From an uncultured Lachnospiraceae bacterium (GTDB taxonomy: Bacteria > Bacillota > Clostridia > Lachnospirales > Lachnospiraceae): DNA of 64,000 nt. Shown here in pieces: positions 27,417 to 37,005 of this stretch. The translations under genes and the position numbers were made by a program. Every line of letters starts with the position of its first letter. Within the stretch, counting starts at the first letter, position 1. The stretch is from the NCBI GenBank assembly GCA_947576945.1, contig CANPTH010000006.1, positions 39,444 to 103,443 of the forward strand. Reading direction: 5' to 3'. The notes under the pieces were generated by a model. The model ran no database searches. It had not been told where the DNA came from and was given only the letters and a program-made list of their open reading frames with translations.

Positions 27417-28418
27417 ATGGAAGATAACGTATTGCTGCAGGTGAGCCATCTCAGGACACAGTTTGAGACGAAGGAAGGCATAATTCCGGCAGTGGATGAT
27501 ATCAGTTTTACGGTGGAGAGAGGACAGGTGCTGGGGATCGTCGGAGAATCCGGATGCGGCAAGAGTGTGACAAGCATGTCCATTCTGAAACTGATTGAAA
27601 AGTATAACGGCAGGATTCTGGCAGGAAGTTCCGTCAAACTGGAAGGCCGTGAACTTCTGGGACTTTCGGAGGCGGAGATGTGCAATATTCGGGGAAGAGA
27701 GATCGCCATGATCTTTCAGGATCCGATGACGTCTTTAAATCCGGTCTTCACGATAGAGAGGCAGATGGTGGAAACGATCGTTCGGCATAAGAAGATCGGC
27801 AGGAAGGCAGCACATTCCACAGCGGTTGAATGGCTGGCGAAGGTGGGGATTCCGGAACCGGAGAAGCGGATAAAGGAGTATCCGCATCAGCTCTCAGGTG
27901 GAATGCGGCAGAGAGTGATCATTGCGATTGCCCTTTCGTGCGATCCAAAGCTGCTGATCGCGGACGAACCCACCACTGCGCTGGATGTGACGATCCAGGC
28001 ACAGATATTGGATCTTTTGAGAAAGCTCAAGGATGAGGTGAACGCGGCGATTATCCTGATCACCCATGATATGGGGGTGGTGGCGGAGATGGCAGATCAT
28101 ATTCTGGTTATGTATGCGGGACGTGCTCTGGAATACGGAACGAAACAGCAGATCTTCAGGAATCCGAGACATCCTTATACGAAAGGGCTTCTGGCATCGA
28201 TCCCGCGTATGGACAGACAGGAGGAACGCCTGTTTTCCATAGAAGGCAATGTGCCGAATCTTCTGAAGCCGGTCGAAGGATGCGTCTTCCGGGAACGATG
28301 CGGATATGCCAGGGAGGCGTGCGGCAGTTGCCGGCCGGAACTTCTATCTCTGCCGGACGAGAGCCGTGTAAGCTGTCTGCTGTATGAAAAAGAAGCAAAG
28401 GAGAGTGCACATGAATGA
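27417..28418 (+). CDS. ABC transporter ATP-binding protein (DppD/OppD-like)
   Basis: 333 residues. Walker [10 protein letters not shown], signature LSGGMRQRV, Walker [19 protein letters not shown]. The C-terminal oligopeptide extension contains [16 protein letters not shown], whose cysteines match the conserved C-terminal motif of DppD proteins. AGGAGG lies ten bases before the ATG at 27417. It overlaps the next gene by eight bases. Confidence 0.93.
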   Translation: MEDNVLLQVSHLRTQFETKEGIIPAVDDISFTVERGQVLGIVGESGCGKSVTSMSILKLIEKYNGRILAGSSVKLEGRELLGLSEAEMCNIRGREIAMIFQDPMTSLNPVFTIERQMVETIVRHKKIGRKAAHSTAVEWLAKVGIPEPEKRIKEYPHQLSGGMRQRVIIAIALSCDPKLLIADEPTTALDVTIQAQILDLLRKLKDEVNAAIILITHDMGVVAEMADHILVMYAGRALEYGTKQQIFRNPRHPYTKGLLASIPRMDRQEERLFSIEGNVPNLLKPVEGCVFRERCGYAREACGSCRPELLSLPDESRVSCLLYEKEAKESAHE

Positions 28419-29370
28419 TTCGAACGCTTTGCTCACCGTGCAAAATGTAAAAAAATATTTCAAAGGGACGAAGGGATGCCAGGTTAAGGCTGTTGACGAT
28501 GTGAGTTTTGCTGTCGCAAAAGGGGAAACTCTTGGTCTGGTGGGAGAGTCCGGCTGCGGAAAATCCACGCTGGGGCGGACCGTGCTCAATCTTGTGAATG
28601 CCACAGAAGGCGGCGTGATCTATGAGGGAAGAGATATCCTGAAACTGCCGCAGACGGAAATGCGGATGCTGCGAAAGAAGCTGCAGATGGTATTCCAGAA
28701 TCCCTATTCCTCCCTGAATCCCAGAATGACGGTATTGGAAGCCGTACGTGCGCCGCTTGATATTTTCGGAATCGGAACAAAGGAAGAGCGGTTTGAGAGA
28801 AGCAGGGATATTTTGAAATATGTGGGGCTGGATGAATATCAGATGTACCGATATCCACATGAATTCTCGGGTGGACAGAGACAGAGGATCGTGATTGCGA
28901 GGGCGATTATTTCCGAGCCGGATTTTGTGGTGTGTGATGAGCCGGTTTCGGCGCTGGATGTATCGGTGCGTGCACAGGTACTGAATCTGATGCAGGATAT
29001 TCAGAAGGAAAGAGGAGTCGCATACCTGTTTATATCCCATGATCTGAGTGTGGTAAAGCATATCAGTGACAGGATCGCAGTCATGTATCTGGGAAAGATC
29101 GTAGAGATCTCGCCCAGGGAGACGCTGTATGATCAGCCGGGACATCCGTATACACAGGCGCTTCTGTCGGCAATTCCGATTCCGGATACAGATATTGTCA
29201 GGGAACGGATCATTCTTAAGGGGGATCTGCCCAGTCCGATGAATCCCCCTGCAGGATGCCGGTTCCATACCCGGTGCCGGTTTGCCGTAGAAGAGTGCAG
29301 GATGAAAGAGCCAAAGATGCGCTTTGATGAAAGCGGCCACGGGGTAGCATGCCATAGGTGGAAGGAGTGA
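28411..29370 (+). CDS. ABC transporter ATP-binding protein (DppF/OppF-like)
   Basis: 319 residues. Walker [11 protein letters not shown]-loop [15 protein letters not shown], signature [14 protein letters not shown], Walker [19 protein letters not shown], and a cysteine-containing C-terminal extension ([15 protein letters not shown]). AAAGGAG precedes the ATG at 28411. It is the second ATPase of the heterodimeric importer motor. Confidence 0.93.
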   Translation: MNDSNALLTVQNVKKYFKGTKGCQVKAVDDVSFAVAKGETLGLVGESGCGKSTLGRTVLNLVNATEGGVIYEGRDILKLPQTEMRMLRKKLQMVFQNPYSSLNPRMTVLEAVRAPLDIFGIGTKEERFERSRDILKYVGLDEYQMYRYPHEFSGGQRQRIVIARAIISEPDFVVCDEPVSALDVSVRAQVLNLMQDIQKERGVAYLFISHDLSVVKHISDRIAVMYLGKIVEISPRETLYDQPGHPYTQALLSAIPIPDTDIVRERIILKGDLPSPMNPPAGCRFHTRCRFAVEECRMKEPKMRFDESGHGVACHRWKE

Positions 29371-29374
29371 GAAG

Positions 29375-30778
29375 ATGACAGAGAGAGAACTGGCCCGGCG
29401 TATCGACCAGTGGGCGAAAGAGCATGAAGAAGAACTTGTGCGTGACCTGATGCGGGCGGTGGATTGTGAAAGTGTGAGCAGACCGGGAGAAGGCGGTTAT
29501 GCAATGGGAACGGGCTGTAAAGAATGTGCGGATCTGATGCTTTCGCTGGGAGAGCAGTATGGATTTGAGATACAGAACGATGATTACTATTGTATAAGCA
29601 TTCTGTATCCGGGCATAGATAAGAAGGAACTGGGGATTTTGGGACATATGGACGTTGTTCCGGCGGGGAGCGGGTGGCATTATGAACCGTACCGTTCCGT
29701 TTACAGGGACGGATTCGTGATCGGCCGCGGAAGCAGTGACAATAAAGGACCTGCCATGATGTCATTGTATGTACTGCGATGCATGAAGGAACTGGGGCTT
29801 TCCATGACACATACGCTCAGGCTGATCATCGGGTTTAATGAGGAAGCCGGAATGAAGGATGTTGAGCATTATCTGAAAGGACATTGTCCGCCTGAATACA
29901 CCTTGATCTGTGATGGCGGATGGGCCATGTGTATCGGTGAGAAGGGAATCCTTACGGCTGATCTGGTATTTCCTGCAGGAGAGGGTAATCTGCTGGACAT
30001 CAGCGGAGGCGTTGCCTCCAACTCGGTTCCGGATACAGCATGGGCACGGCTGAAAGACGTTTCGGCAGAGGCAGTCAGACGCCTGCAGCAGGAACGGCCG
30101 GAGGTGGAAGTCTTAATGGCAGGAGAAGAGGTTACAATTCGTACCTGTGGAAAAGCAGCGCATGCGTTTGTGCCGCATGAAGGAGAGAACGCCATATACA
30201 GGTTACTGGCTGTTCTGAATGACTATGGACTTGTGACGGGCCAGACAGCGCGGCGGCTGCATACTCTGCGGGAATGTTTCTGTGATGACTATGGGACCGG
30301 ACTTCGGATTGACAAGGAGGATGCACTGTCAGGAAAGACAACCTGTATCGGCGGGATGATCCGCATGGAGGAGGGCATGATACGTCAGAATATTAATGTC
30401 CGTTATGCGGTGGAGCAGAATTCGGAGGAGCTGTTGTGTAAGCTGCAGGAACGCTGCGGGGAACTGGGGATCCTGCTGGAGAATCCTGAGTACAGCGATC
30501 CACGATATACGTCTCCGGAACTGCCGGTGCCGAAACTGCTTTTGGATACATGTCATGAGTTTCTGGAAAGACAGTATGAACCTTATGTGATGGGCGGGGG
30601 AACTCATGCAAGAAAGTTCCCGAATGCGCTTCCCTACGGTCCGGGGATCATGGACTATCGAAATCCTTTTGGTTCACCTCATGGGATTGATGAGGCAATG
30701 TGCATAGAACATCTGACACAGGCCATGAAAGTATATGTTATTGCGCTGCTTCGTCTGGATGCATATTTTAAAGAATGA
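29375..30778 (+). CDS. M20 family metallopeptidase (PepV/Sapep-like dipeptidase)
   Basis: 467 residues. Two-zinc site residues are visible: H91 and D93 in LGHMDVVPAG, bridging D122 in GRGSSDNKGP, and E156/E157 in FNEEAG, and the last zinc His in GGGTHARKFPNALPYGPG. The length and the GxxSDNKGP pattern place it with PepV/Sapep-type dipeptidases rather than ArgE. It is expected in the cytoplasm, cleaving a dipeptide or an N-acyl amino acid after import. Its place between the transporter ATPases and the binding protein gene suggests the transported molecule contains an amide or peptide bond. GGAAGGAG precedes the ATG. Confidence 0.9.
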   Translation: MTERELARRIDQWAKEHEEELVRDLMRAVDCESVSRPGEGGYAMGTGCKECADLMLSLGEQYGFEIQNDDYYCISILYPGIDKKELGILGHMDVVPAGSGWHYEPYRSVYRDGFVIGRGSSDNKGPAMMSLYVLRCMKELGLSMTHTLRLIIGFNEEAGMKDVEHYLKGHCPPEYTLICDGGWAMCIGEKGILTADLVFPAGEGNLLDISGGVASNSVPDTAWARLKDVSAEAVRRLQQERPEVEVLMAGEEVTIRTCGKAAHAFVPHEGENAIYRLLAVLNDYGLVTGQTARRLHTLRECFCDDYGTGLRIDKEDALSGKTTCIGGMIRMEEGMIRQNINVRYAVEQNSEELLCKLQERCGELGILLENPEYSDPRYTSPELPVPKLLLDTCHEFLERQYEPYVMGGGTHARKFPNALPYGPGIMDYRNPFGSPHGIDEAMCIEHLTQAMKVYVIALLRLDAYFKE

Positions 30779-30830
30779 ACTCACTGCCGGGATCAGCCGG
30801 CTTGAGAATAAAAGAATGGAGGAAACACGA

Positions 30831-32507
30831 ATGAAAAAGAAGATTGTGAAACTGACGGCACTTTGTATGGCAGCAGTTCTGGGGCTTACAGCCTGTGGAC
30901 AGGCGGCGGAAAATCCGCCGGCAGCGGACAGCGCCGCAGAAGAGAATGCGGCGGCCGAAACGCCGGACGGCAGTACGCAGGAGGCAGAAAAGCCGGCGGC
31001 CAAAGAGGAGTCCGGTGGTGAGAAGGTAGTTACATTGGCGGCAACGGCTGCATGGATGTCCATGTGTCCTTTGACCTGGGTGACGAAAGATGCACAGATT
31101 GCATTCTCCTATCCGGTTTTTGACACGCTGGTCAATGTCAATGCAGATGGCGAGATCACACCGCGTCTGCTGCAGAGCTGGGAGCAGTCCGAAGACGGCC
31201 TGACAATCACCGGTAAAGTGAATCCGGATGCCAAATGGCATGACGGCGAGAAGGTAACTGCAAATGATATTGTTTTTACCTACTCCATGTTAAGCAATTC
31301 TGAGGTTGAAGCAGAACGGACATGCCGCCTGATCGCAGGAACCGATGATGCAGGCATCATCACCGATGCGGATGCATTCGGAATTAAGGCAGTGGATGAT
31401 GAGACGGTGGAATTTACGTTGAAACAGCCGACTACGCTGCTGAATTTCTTCTATACATTCCGCTTTGCGTTGGTAGTTCCGGAACATTGTCTGAAGGACA
31501 TTCCGGCTGCAAGCCTGACAAGCGATCCTTTCTGGGAGAACCCCGTTGGATCAGGGCCGTTTAAGTTTGACTCTTATATTTCCGGAGAACGTATGGAATA
31601 CACGGCCTTTGATGAGTATTATCTGGGCAGGCCTGATTTTGACCGTCTGATCATCCGCGTGATCCCGGCCAACAATATTTTATCGGCAATGATGTCAGGA
31701 GAAGTGGACTCCACTGTTTACGGATCGTTGATGTCCTATAACGACTATGAGCTGGCAAAGCAGGATGCATCCATGAATACCCTGGAAATTCCGGGATTCC
31801 AGAATGATCACCTTTTTATGGATAATGAAAAGTATGATGCCACTTTCCGTGTTGCGGTGGATCATGCAATTGACAAGCAGGCGATCATCGACAACCTTCT
31901 GCATGGTTATGGTCAGGTGGCGATCAGTGCGATCTATCCCGATAATCCGTACCGTCTGGAAGGAATAGAGGGCAATGCTTATGACCCTGAACTGGCTAAG
32001 GAAATGCTTTCTCAGACGACATGGGATCAGGACCGCGATCTGGTGTGCCTGGTGCAGGCGGATCAGGAACTTCGCTGTAATGTGGCTGTTATGCTGCAGC
32101 AGATGCTGGCAGAAGTGGGGATCAATATTACGGTGGAGACAGGGGATATGGCGACGATCAGTTCCAGACTGATGGATGGCGATTATGATTTTGCGATCAT
32201 GGGCTCTGCTTCAGCTCCGTTTGAACCAAGTGAGAGTTCCGGATATTTTAACGTAATTCCAAATGGATGGACCCACATGACAGACACAAGCTGGACAGAA
32301 CTGTATAACCGCGGCCTTCAGGGTGCGACCTTTGAAGAGCGCTGTGAACCTTATTATGAATTACAGCGTCGTCTGGTAGCGGAGGTGCCGATGGCATTCC
32401 TGTATCATAAAGATCAGCTCTTCGCCTATAACGGAAGATTGACAGAGGTTCCTTTTGAAGATTTTTCTATTAAATCATGGAAGTATTGGGAGTGGAAAGT
32501 ACAGTAA
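30831..32507 (+). CDS. Substrate-binding lipoprotein of the ABC importer (SBP family 5)
   Basis: 558 residues. A lipoprotein signal peptide ends in LGLTAC with the lipidated Cys at residue 22, followed by an Ala/Glu/Pro-rich tether (about 23-70). The family 5 (DppA/OppA) fold is seen in the block TPRLLQSWEQSEDGLTIT, WHDGEKVTANDIVFTYSML, NPVGSGPFKFDSY and a long C-terminal lobe. GGAGG lies before the ATG at 30831; upstream in-frame Met codons overlap the peptidase gene. It determines the substrate of the importer. The specificity cannot be read from the sequence. Confidence 0.92.
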   Translation: MKKKIVKLTALCMAAVLGLTACGQAAENPPAADSAAEENAAAETPDGSTQEAEKPAAKEESGGEKVVTLAATAAWMSMCPLTWVTKDAQIAFSYPVFDTLVNVNADGEITPRLLQSWEQSEDGLTITGKVNPDAKWHDGEKVTANDIVFTYSMLSNSEVEAERTCRLIAGTDDAGIITDADAFGIKAVDDETVEFTLKQPTTLLNFFYTFRFALVVPEHCLKDIPAASLTSDPFWENPVGSGPFKFDSYISGERMEYTAFDEYYLGRPDFDRLIIRVIPANNILSAMMSGEVDSTVYGSLMSYNDYELAKQDASMNTLEIPGFQNDHLFMDNEKYDATFRVAVDHAIDKQAIIDNLLHGYGQVAISAIYPDNPYRLEGIEGNAYDPELAKEMLSQTTWDQDRDLVCLVQADQELRCNVAVMLQQMLAEVGINITVETGDMATISSRLMDGDYDFAIMGSASAPFEPSESSGYFNVIPNGWTHMTDTSWTELYNRGLQGATFEERCEPYYELQRRLVAEVPMAFLYHKDQLFAYNGRLTEVPFEDFSIKSWKYWEWKVQ

Positions 32508-32586
32508 CTATTCTCTGATGAGCAATTTACTCAACAGACTGAACAGGTTCAGTTAGAATTTGTGACGATTCAGAATGGAGGACAAG

Positions 32587-33654
32587 ATGGATAAAATGAC
32601 ACATACCGAACGTATCAAGGCTGTTCTGGAAGGAAAGCCGGTAGACAGAATTCCCTTTATTGCATGGGGACCGCATCTGAATCTGGAGGATCGCAATGTG
32701 AACGACTTCTCCAAGGCGGTCATTGCCTATGAGACGCAGCATGATTTTGATGTGATCAAGGTGATGCAGAACGGCCTGTATAATGCGGAGGATTTCGGGC
32801 AGATCATTGCCGAGCCGGAAAACAGTGACGATGCCGGCTTTAAGAAGACGGTGAAAAATGCGTTTAACAGTTTAGAGGACTGGAAGAATGTGACGAAGAA
32901 AAATGTATTTGAAGGTGCATTCGGACGGGAGATGCAGAGCATTAAGGCAATCTGCGACCATTTTCAAAAGACAGTGCCGGTGCTGCCGACTATTTTCGGA
33001 CCGATGAGAATGCTGACGCAGCTTTGCGGCTATGCGCCTGGCACGGGGATTTATCAGGGTGAGAGTTTTGTAGGCGAGAACATCATGGATTTTATTCATG
33101 CACATGAAGAGGAATATTTTCATGTAATGGATGTCCTGACAGACCAGATCATAGATGTGATGAATGGTTTCCTGGATATGGGCGCTGACGGATTTTTCTA
33201 TTGTCCGGGCGGTGATCATACGGATTTCTGCAGTGAAGAAGACTATTTTAAATTGATCCGTCCGTACGATATCCGGGCATTGGAGGCTGTACAGGGGAGA
33301 GCATGGTTTACTATGCTGCATGTATGCGGTATGGAGAATCTGCGTATGAAAGATATGGTGACACTGCCTGTGCAGGCAATCAACTGGGAAGACCAGTCAC
33401 CGTTAAATCCGTCTCTGGCGGAGGTGCGGGCAATGACGGACAAGGTATTGATGGGCGGTATTGACCGTAACAGTGATTTCTATGGTGCGAACCGGGATAA
33501 AGTGAAGGCTGTACTGCGTGCGAAGACGGAGGAGGCGATCCGTCAGGCAGGACCGAAACTGATCGTGTCAGGCGGGTGCGAGTTTAACCGCGAGACAACG
33601 CATCGGTTTGTGGTCTGGCATGAAGTGATGGAGGATATTGCTGCAGGGCGGTGA
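32587..33654 (+). CDS. Uroporphyrinogen decarboxylase (UroD)-like family protein
   Basis: 355 residues with a UroD-type TIM barrel: MTHTERIKAVLEGKPVDRIPF is the family start, and the C-terminal part has MLHVCGMENLRM, VQAINWEDQS, MGGIDRNSDF and IVSGGCEFNRETTH. True UroD is for haem synthesis, while this branch includes MtaA/MtbA-like corrinoid methyltransferases. The conserved HxC (HVC) segment and the final GGC resemble the zinc ligands of the methyltransferase branch. No corrinoid-binding protein is encoded nearby, so a methyl transfer role is uncertain. GGAGG lies five bases before the ATG at 32587. There is a 79-base gap after the binding-protein gene. Confidence 0.8.
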   Translation: MDKMTHTERIKAVLEGKPVDRIPFIAWGPHLNLEDRNVNDFSKAVIAYETQHDFDVIKVMQNGLYNAEDFGQIIAEPENSDDAGFKKTVKNAFNSLEDWKNVTKKNVFEGAFGREMQSIKAICDHFQKTVPVLPTIFGPMRMLTQLCGYAPGTGIYQGESFVGENIMDFIHAHEEEYFHVMDVLTDQIIDVMNGFLDMGADGFFYCPGGDHTDFCSEEDYFKLIRPYDIRALEAVQGRAWFTMLHVCGMENLRMKDMVTLPVQAINWEDQSPLNPSLAEVRAMTDKVLMGGIDRNSDFYGANRDKVKAVLRAKTEEAIRQAGPKLIVSGGCEFNRETTHRFVVWHEVMEDIAAGR

Positions 33655-33661
33655 TAAGACT

Positions 33662-34927
33662 ATGGATAAGAAGACTTACATGTATTACACAGATATTCTG
33701 AGGCGGGAACTGATACCCGCCTCTGGCTGTACTGAGCCGATCGCTCTGGCTTACGCTTCGGCGTTGGCCAGGGATCTGCTGAATGGCAGGCCGCAGAAGA
33801 TCAGGGCATTTATAAGCGGCAGCATCATCAAGAATGCCAGGAGTGTGACGGTGCCAAATACCGGCGGTCTGAAAGGGATTGAAGCGGCGATTGCGGCAGG
33901 GATCGTGGAAGGAATAGCAGACAAAAAGCTGGAAGTGCTTTCCGGTGCAGCAGAAGGCGCAGGAAAACGTATCGAGGCTTTTATGGAGGAATGCCCGATT
34001 CAGGTGAAGCTGGCCGGGACAGAGGAACTTTTTGATATTACTCTGGAATTTGAAAAGGAAGGACACAGCAGCAGTGTACATATTTGCGGGCATCACACCA
34101 ACGTGGTACAGATGACAAAAGACGGGAAGATCTGTTATCAGCGGGAAAAAGGCGTGGCAGACGAGGAGCCGGACAGTCCCATGAGCATCGGCGAGATCTT
34201 TGAATTTGCATCGACCTGTGATCTGTGTCTGGTGCAGGATATCATAGAAAGACAGATCTCATATAATACTGCACTGTCGCAGGCAGGACTGGAAGGGAGC
34301 TGGGGCGCACAGATCGGCAGGCTTCAGTGGAAGCATGCCGGGGAACAGGATACCCTGATGCGGGCGAGAGCCAGGGCTGCCGCCGGGTCAGATGCGCGCA
34401 TGAGCGGCTGTGAACTGCCGGCAGTTATCAATTCCGGCAGCGGGAACCAGGGGATAACGGTCACCATGCCCGTAGTGGAATATGCACAGGCCCTGCATGC
34501 AGGAAGAGAACAGGAAATACGGGCGCTGGTACTGGCCAACCTGACGGCTGTCCGTATCAAACAGGAGATTGGATGCCTATCGGCTTACTGTGGCGCTGTC
34601 TGTGCAGGATGCGCAGCCGGCGCAGGCGTAGCGTATCTGCACGGCGCCGGTTTGAGTGTTATTGAGCATACGGTAGTGAACGGACTGGCCATTTTGTCCG
34701 GTACGATCTGCGACGGTGCGAAGCCGTCCTGTGCGGCGAAGATTTCCATGGCTGTGGAAGCTGGGATCATGGGCTTTCAGATGGCGCAGGAAGGCAGAGA
34801 ATTCGTGCATGGAGAGGGTATTGTCAAGAAGGGGATTGAGAATACGATACGTGAGGTGGGGGCGCTTGGCCGGGAAGGAATGCTGCAGACCAATCAGGTT
34901 ATCTTAAATATTATGTTAAGAAATTAG
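33662..34927 (+). CDS. L-cysteine desulfidase / serine dehydratase alpha-type protein (CyuA, UPF0597 family)
   Basis: 421 residues. The N-terminal ELIPASGCTEPIALAYA, and later GSGNQGITVTMPVV, SAYCGAVCAGCAAGAGVAYL and GTICDGAKPSCAAKISMA match the UPF0597/CyuA family, which shares the iron-sulfur serine dehydratase alpha fold. The three conserved cysteine positions fit ligands of a [4Fe-4S] cluster. The family is known to convert L-cysteine to pyruvate, ammonia and sulfide under anoxic conditions; serine or related substrates are possible. The gene begins eight bases after the stop of the UroD-like gene. It points to an amino acid with a beta leaving group as a breakdown product of the imported compound. 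Confidence 0.85.
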   Translation: MDKKTYMYYTDILRRELIPASGCTEPIALAYASALARDLLNGRPQKIRAFISGSIIKNARSVTVPNTGGLKGIEAAIAAGIVEGIADKKLEVLSGAAEGAGKRIEAFMEECPIQVKLAGTEELFDITLEFEKEGHSSSVHICGHHTNVVQMTKDGKICYQREKGVADEEPDSPMSIGEIFEFASTCDLCLVQDIIERQISYNTALSQAGLEGSWGAQIGRLQWKHAGEQDTLMRARARAAAGSDARMSGCELPAVINSGSGNQGITVTMPVVEYAQALHAGREQEIRALVLANLTAVRIKQEIGCLSAYCGAVCAGCAAGAGVAYLHGAGLSVIEHTVVNGLAILSGTICDGAKPSCAAKISMAVEAGIMGFQMAQEGREFVHGEGIVKKGIENTIREVGALGREGMLQTNQVILNIMLRN

Positions 34928-34944
34928 AAGGGAGGGACGCTGCT

Positions 34945-35961
34945 ATGAGAAAAGCATTGGTGATAGGCGGGTTGGGCAATATCGGCTGCAGTGTTACGAA
35001 AGCGCTGCTGCAATGCGGATATGACGTGACGGTCCTGGGAAGGAACAGACCGCCAGCGCTGCCATTTGCGGATGTGCAGATGATCTGCGCGGACCGGCAG
35101 GACCGCGAGGGGTTTCGTGCAGCGCTGGAGGGCGGCGGGTTTGAATATGTAGTGGATCTTGCCTGTTTTACAGCACAGGACGCGGCACAGGACTGTGAGA
35201 TATTTCCACAGCTTAAGCATCTGATCGTTACTTCCAGTGGAGCGGTATATGGGGAGCTTACCGGCAGAGAACTTCCGATCAGGGAAGATATGCTGTGCAG
35301 GCCGCAATGGCAGTATGGCATTCATAAGAAAGAGATGGAAGAGGTTCTGATGAGAAAAAGCCGGGAAGAGAATTTTCCGGTGACGATATTCCGTCCGACG
35401 GTTACGTATGGAAGACAGAAGATTATTGTACGTCAGATTGCATCCGACAACAGCTGGATAGACCGCATCAGAAGAGGGAAACCGATCGTTACAGGAAATC
35501 CGGGGATTCTTAGAAATTTTCTGTATGTGGATGATGCAGCAGGCGCATTTACAGGCGCTTTTGCCCATGAAGAATGTAAAGGGCAGGTATATAATCTGTG
35601 TGGATTGAAACCATATGACTGGGGAGATTATCACAGAGCTATGATGCGGGTACTTGGGAAAAATGTCGATATGGTGGAAATCCCACTGAGAATTATGGAG
35701 AGCAGCAGAACATTTCAGGTGAGTGAGATGATCAGCCGTAACTTTATTTATAACGGATACTATTCCGGGGAGAAGATCGCCAGGGATATTCCGGAATTTG
35801 GTCCTGTCACTACGCTGGAGGAAGGACTTGCTCGGACGGTGGACTATCTGGACAGGAATGGCTGGATACCTGACTGCAGACAATATCATTGGGAAGATGA
35901 ACTGATTGAGGCACAGCGGCAGGCAGAAATATGGTTGGAAAGGGAAGGTGTGGGGAGATGA
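34945..35961 (+). CDS. NAD-dependent epimerase/dehydratase (SDR) family protein
   Basis: 338 residues of extended-SDR type. The nucleotide motif is GGLGNIG, VTSSGAVYGE holds the catalytic Ser/Thr region, and the active-site YxxxK is YGIHKK. The substrate domain has FRPTVTYG and FLYVDDAAGAF. Such enzymes epimerise, dehydrate or reduce sugars or nucleotide sugars; the exact reaction is unknown. GGGAGGG is well placed before the ATG at 34945. It overlaps the next gene by four bases (35958-35961). Confidence 0.88.
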   Translation: MRKALVIGGLGNIGCSVTKALLQCGYDVTVLGRNRPPALPFADVQMICADRQDREGFRAALEGGGFEYVVDLACFTAQDAAQDCEIFPQLKHLIVTSSGAVYGELTGRELPIREDMLCRPQWQYGIHKKEMEEVLMRKSREENFPVTIFRPTVTYGRQKIIVRQIASDNSWIDRIRRGKPIVTGNPGILRNFLYVDDAAGAFTGAFAHEECKGQVYNLCGLKPYDWGDYHRAMMRVLGKNVDMVEIPLRIMESSRTFQVSEMISRNFIYNGYYSGEKIARDIPEFGPVTTLEEGLARTVDYLDRNGWIPDCRQYHWEDELIEAQRQAEIWLEREGVGR

Positions 35962-36920
35962 AGATAGGAGTTGTTACAGTGCCTTTGTATGCGAAAACAC
36001 TGCCGGAGGCGCTCATGTATCTGAAAAAGATCGGTGTGGATGCCGCAGAAGTGGGCGCGGGCGGTTTTCCGGGGGACAAATTCTGTAATCCGAAGGAGCT
36101 TTTGGGGGATAAGCAGAAGCTGAGGGCGTTTAAGGCGTTATTTAGTGATTGCGGTATTGAGCTCAATGCGTTGAGCTGTCACAGAAATCCGGTCCATCCA
36201 AATAAGGAGATCGCACGGAAAAGTCACGAGGAATTTGTGGATACTGTGCATCTGGCCGAGGAGCTGGGGGTCAGGAAGGTAATTACGTTCTCAGGGTGTC
36301 CCGGCGACAGTCCGACTTCACAATATCCTAACTGGGTGACCTGTCCCTGGCCCGATGATTTTCTCGAAGTGCTGGATTATCAATGGAATGACTGCCTTTT
36401 ACCTTATTGGCAGAAGGCAGGACAGATCGCCAGGGAGAGCGGCGTGAGAGTCGCCCTTGAAATGCATCCTGGATTCTGCGTGTATAATACGGCGTCCATG
36501 CTTCGTATCCGCAGGGAAATCGGAGATGTGATGGGGGCAAACCTTGATCCCAGCCATTTGATCTGGCAGGGAAACGATATCACAGCATCCATCCGGGAAC
36601 TGAAGGATGCGATTTATCACTTCCATGCCAAAGATTGTCGGATTGATGCCCTGAACACAGGAAGAAAGGGAGCATTGGATACTGCGGCGTACAGCGAACA
36701 GGCGGAAAGATCCTGGCAGTTCTGCACAGTAGGATATGGACATGGTCAGGAATTCTGGAAAAATGTAGTTGCCGCACTGCGGATCGCCGGCTATGATGAT
36801 GTGCTCAGTATCGAGCATGAGGACGGTTTGATGTCAGAGAAGGAAGGGTTGGAGAAAGCTGTGCTGTTCCTGCAGGATGTGATCATCAGAGAGGATCCGT
36901 CACAGATGTGGTGGGCATAG
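35958..36920 (+). CDS. Sugar phosphate isomerase/epimerase-like TIM barrel (AP endonuclease 2 fold)
   Basis: 320 residues. The fold is the xylose-isomerase-like TIM barrel of IolE/IolI and 3-keto-glycoside lyase-type proteins. Candidate metal ligands are Glu in VALEMHPGF, Asp and His in NLDPSHLIWQG, His in IYHFHAKDC and Glu in LSIEHEDG. Family members isomerise or epimerise sugars and cyclitols, and some cleave 3-keto glycosides by beta-elimination with Gfo/Idh partners. It is the last gene of the operon and is followed by a strong hairpin. The start at 35958 overlaps the preceding stop. Confidence 0.88.
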   Translation: MKIGVVTVPLYAKTLPEALMYLKKIGVDAAEVGAGGFPGDKFCNPKELLGDKQKLRAFKALFSDCGIELNALSCHRNPVHPNKEIARKSHEEFVDTVHLAEELGVRKVITFSGCPGDSPTSQYPNWVTCPWPDDFLEVLDYQWNDCLLPYWQKAGQIARESGVRVALEMHPGFCVYNTASMLRIRREIGDVMGANLDPSHLIWQGNDITASIRELKDAIYHFHAKDCRIDALNTGRKGALDTAAYSEQAERSWQFCTVGYGHGQEFWKNVVAALRIAGYDDVLSIEHEDGLMSEKEGLEKAVLFLQDVIIREDPSQMWWA

Positions 36921-36932
36921 AAGCGCGATAGA

Positions 36933-36968
36933 AAGGCCGGTTTTGTATTATATACAAGAACCGGCCTT
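36933..36968. terminator. Bidirectional hairpin between the operon end and asnA
   Basis: AAGGCCGGTT (36933-36942) pairs with AACCGGCCTT (36959-36968), with an inner TTGTAT/ATACAA stem. The T-tracts on both sides are short, but the position between convergent genes fits a shared terminator. Confidence 0.75.
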
Positions 36969-37005
36969 ATTGTGCCAATGGGTCTGGTTTGAAGAATTTA
37001 TTCTG

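Noticed and set aside
28156..29355. A 399-codon minus-strand frame opposite the DppF-like gene
   Set aside because: It lies opposite a conserved ATPase and shows no recognisable domain.
32538..32553. A LexA-like GAAC...GTTC element between the binding-protein and UroD-like genes
   Set aside because: The half-sites are separated by two bases, not four, so it does not fit the SOS box; it is a short inverted repeat of unknown role.
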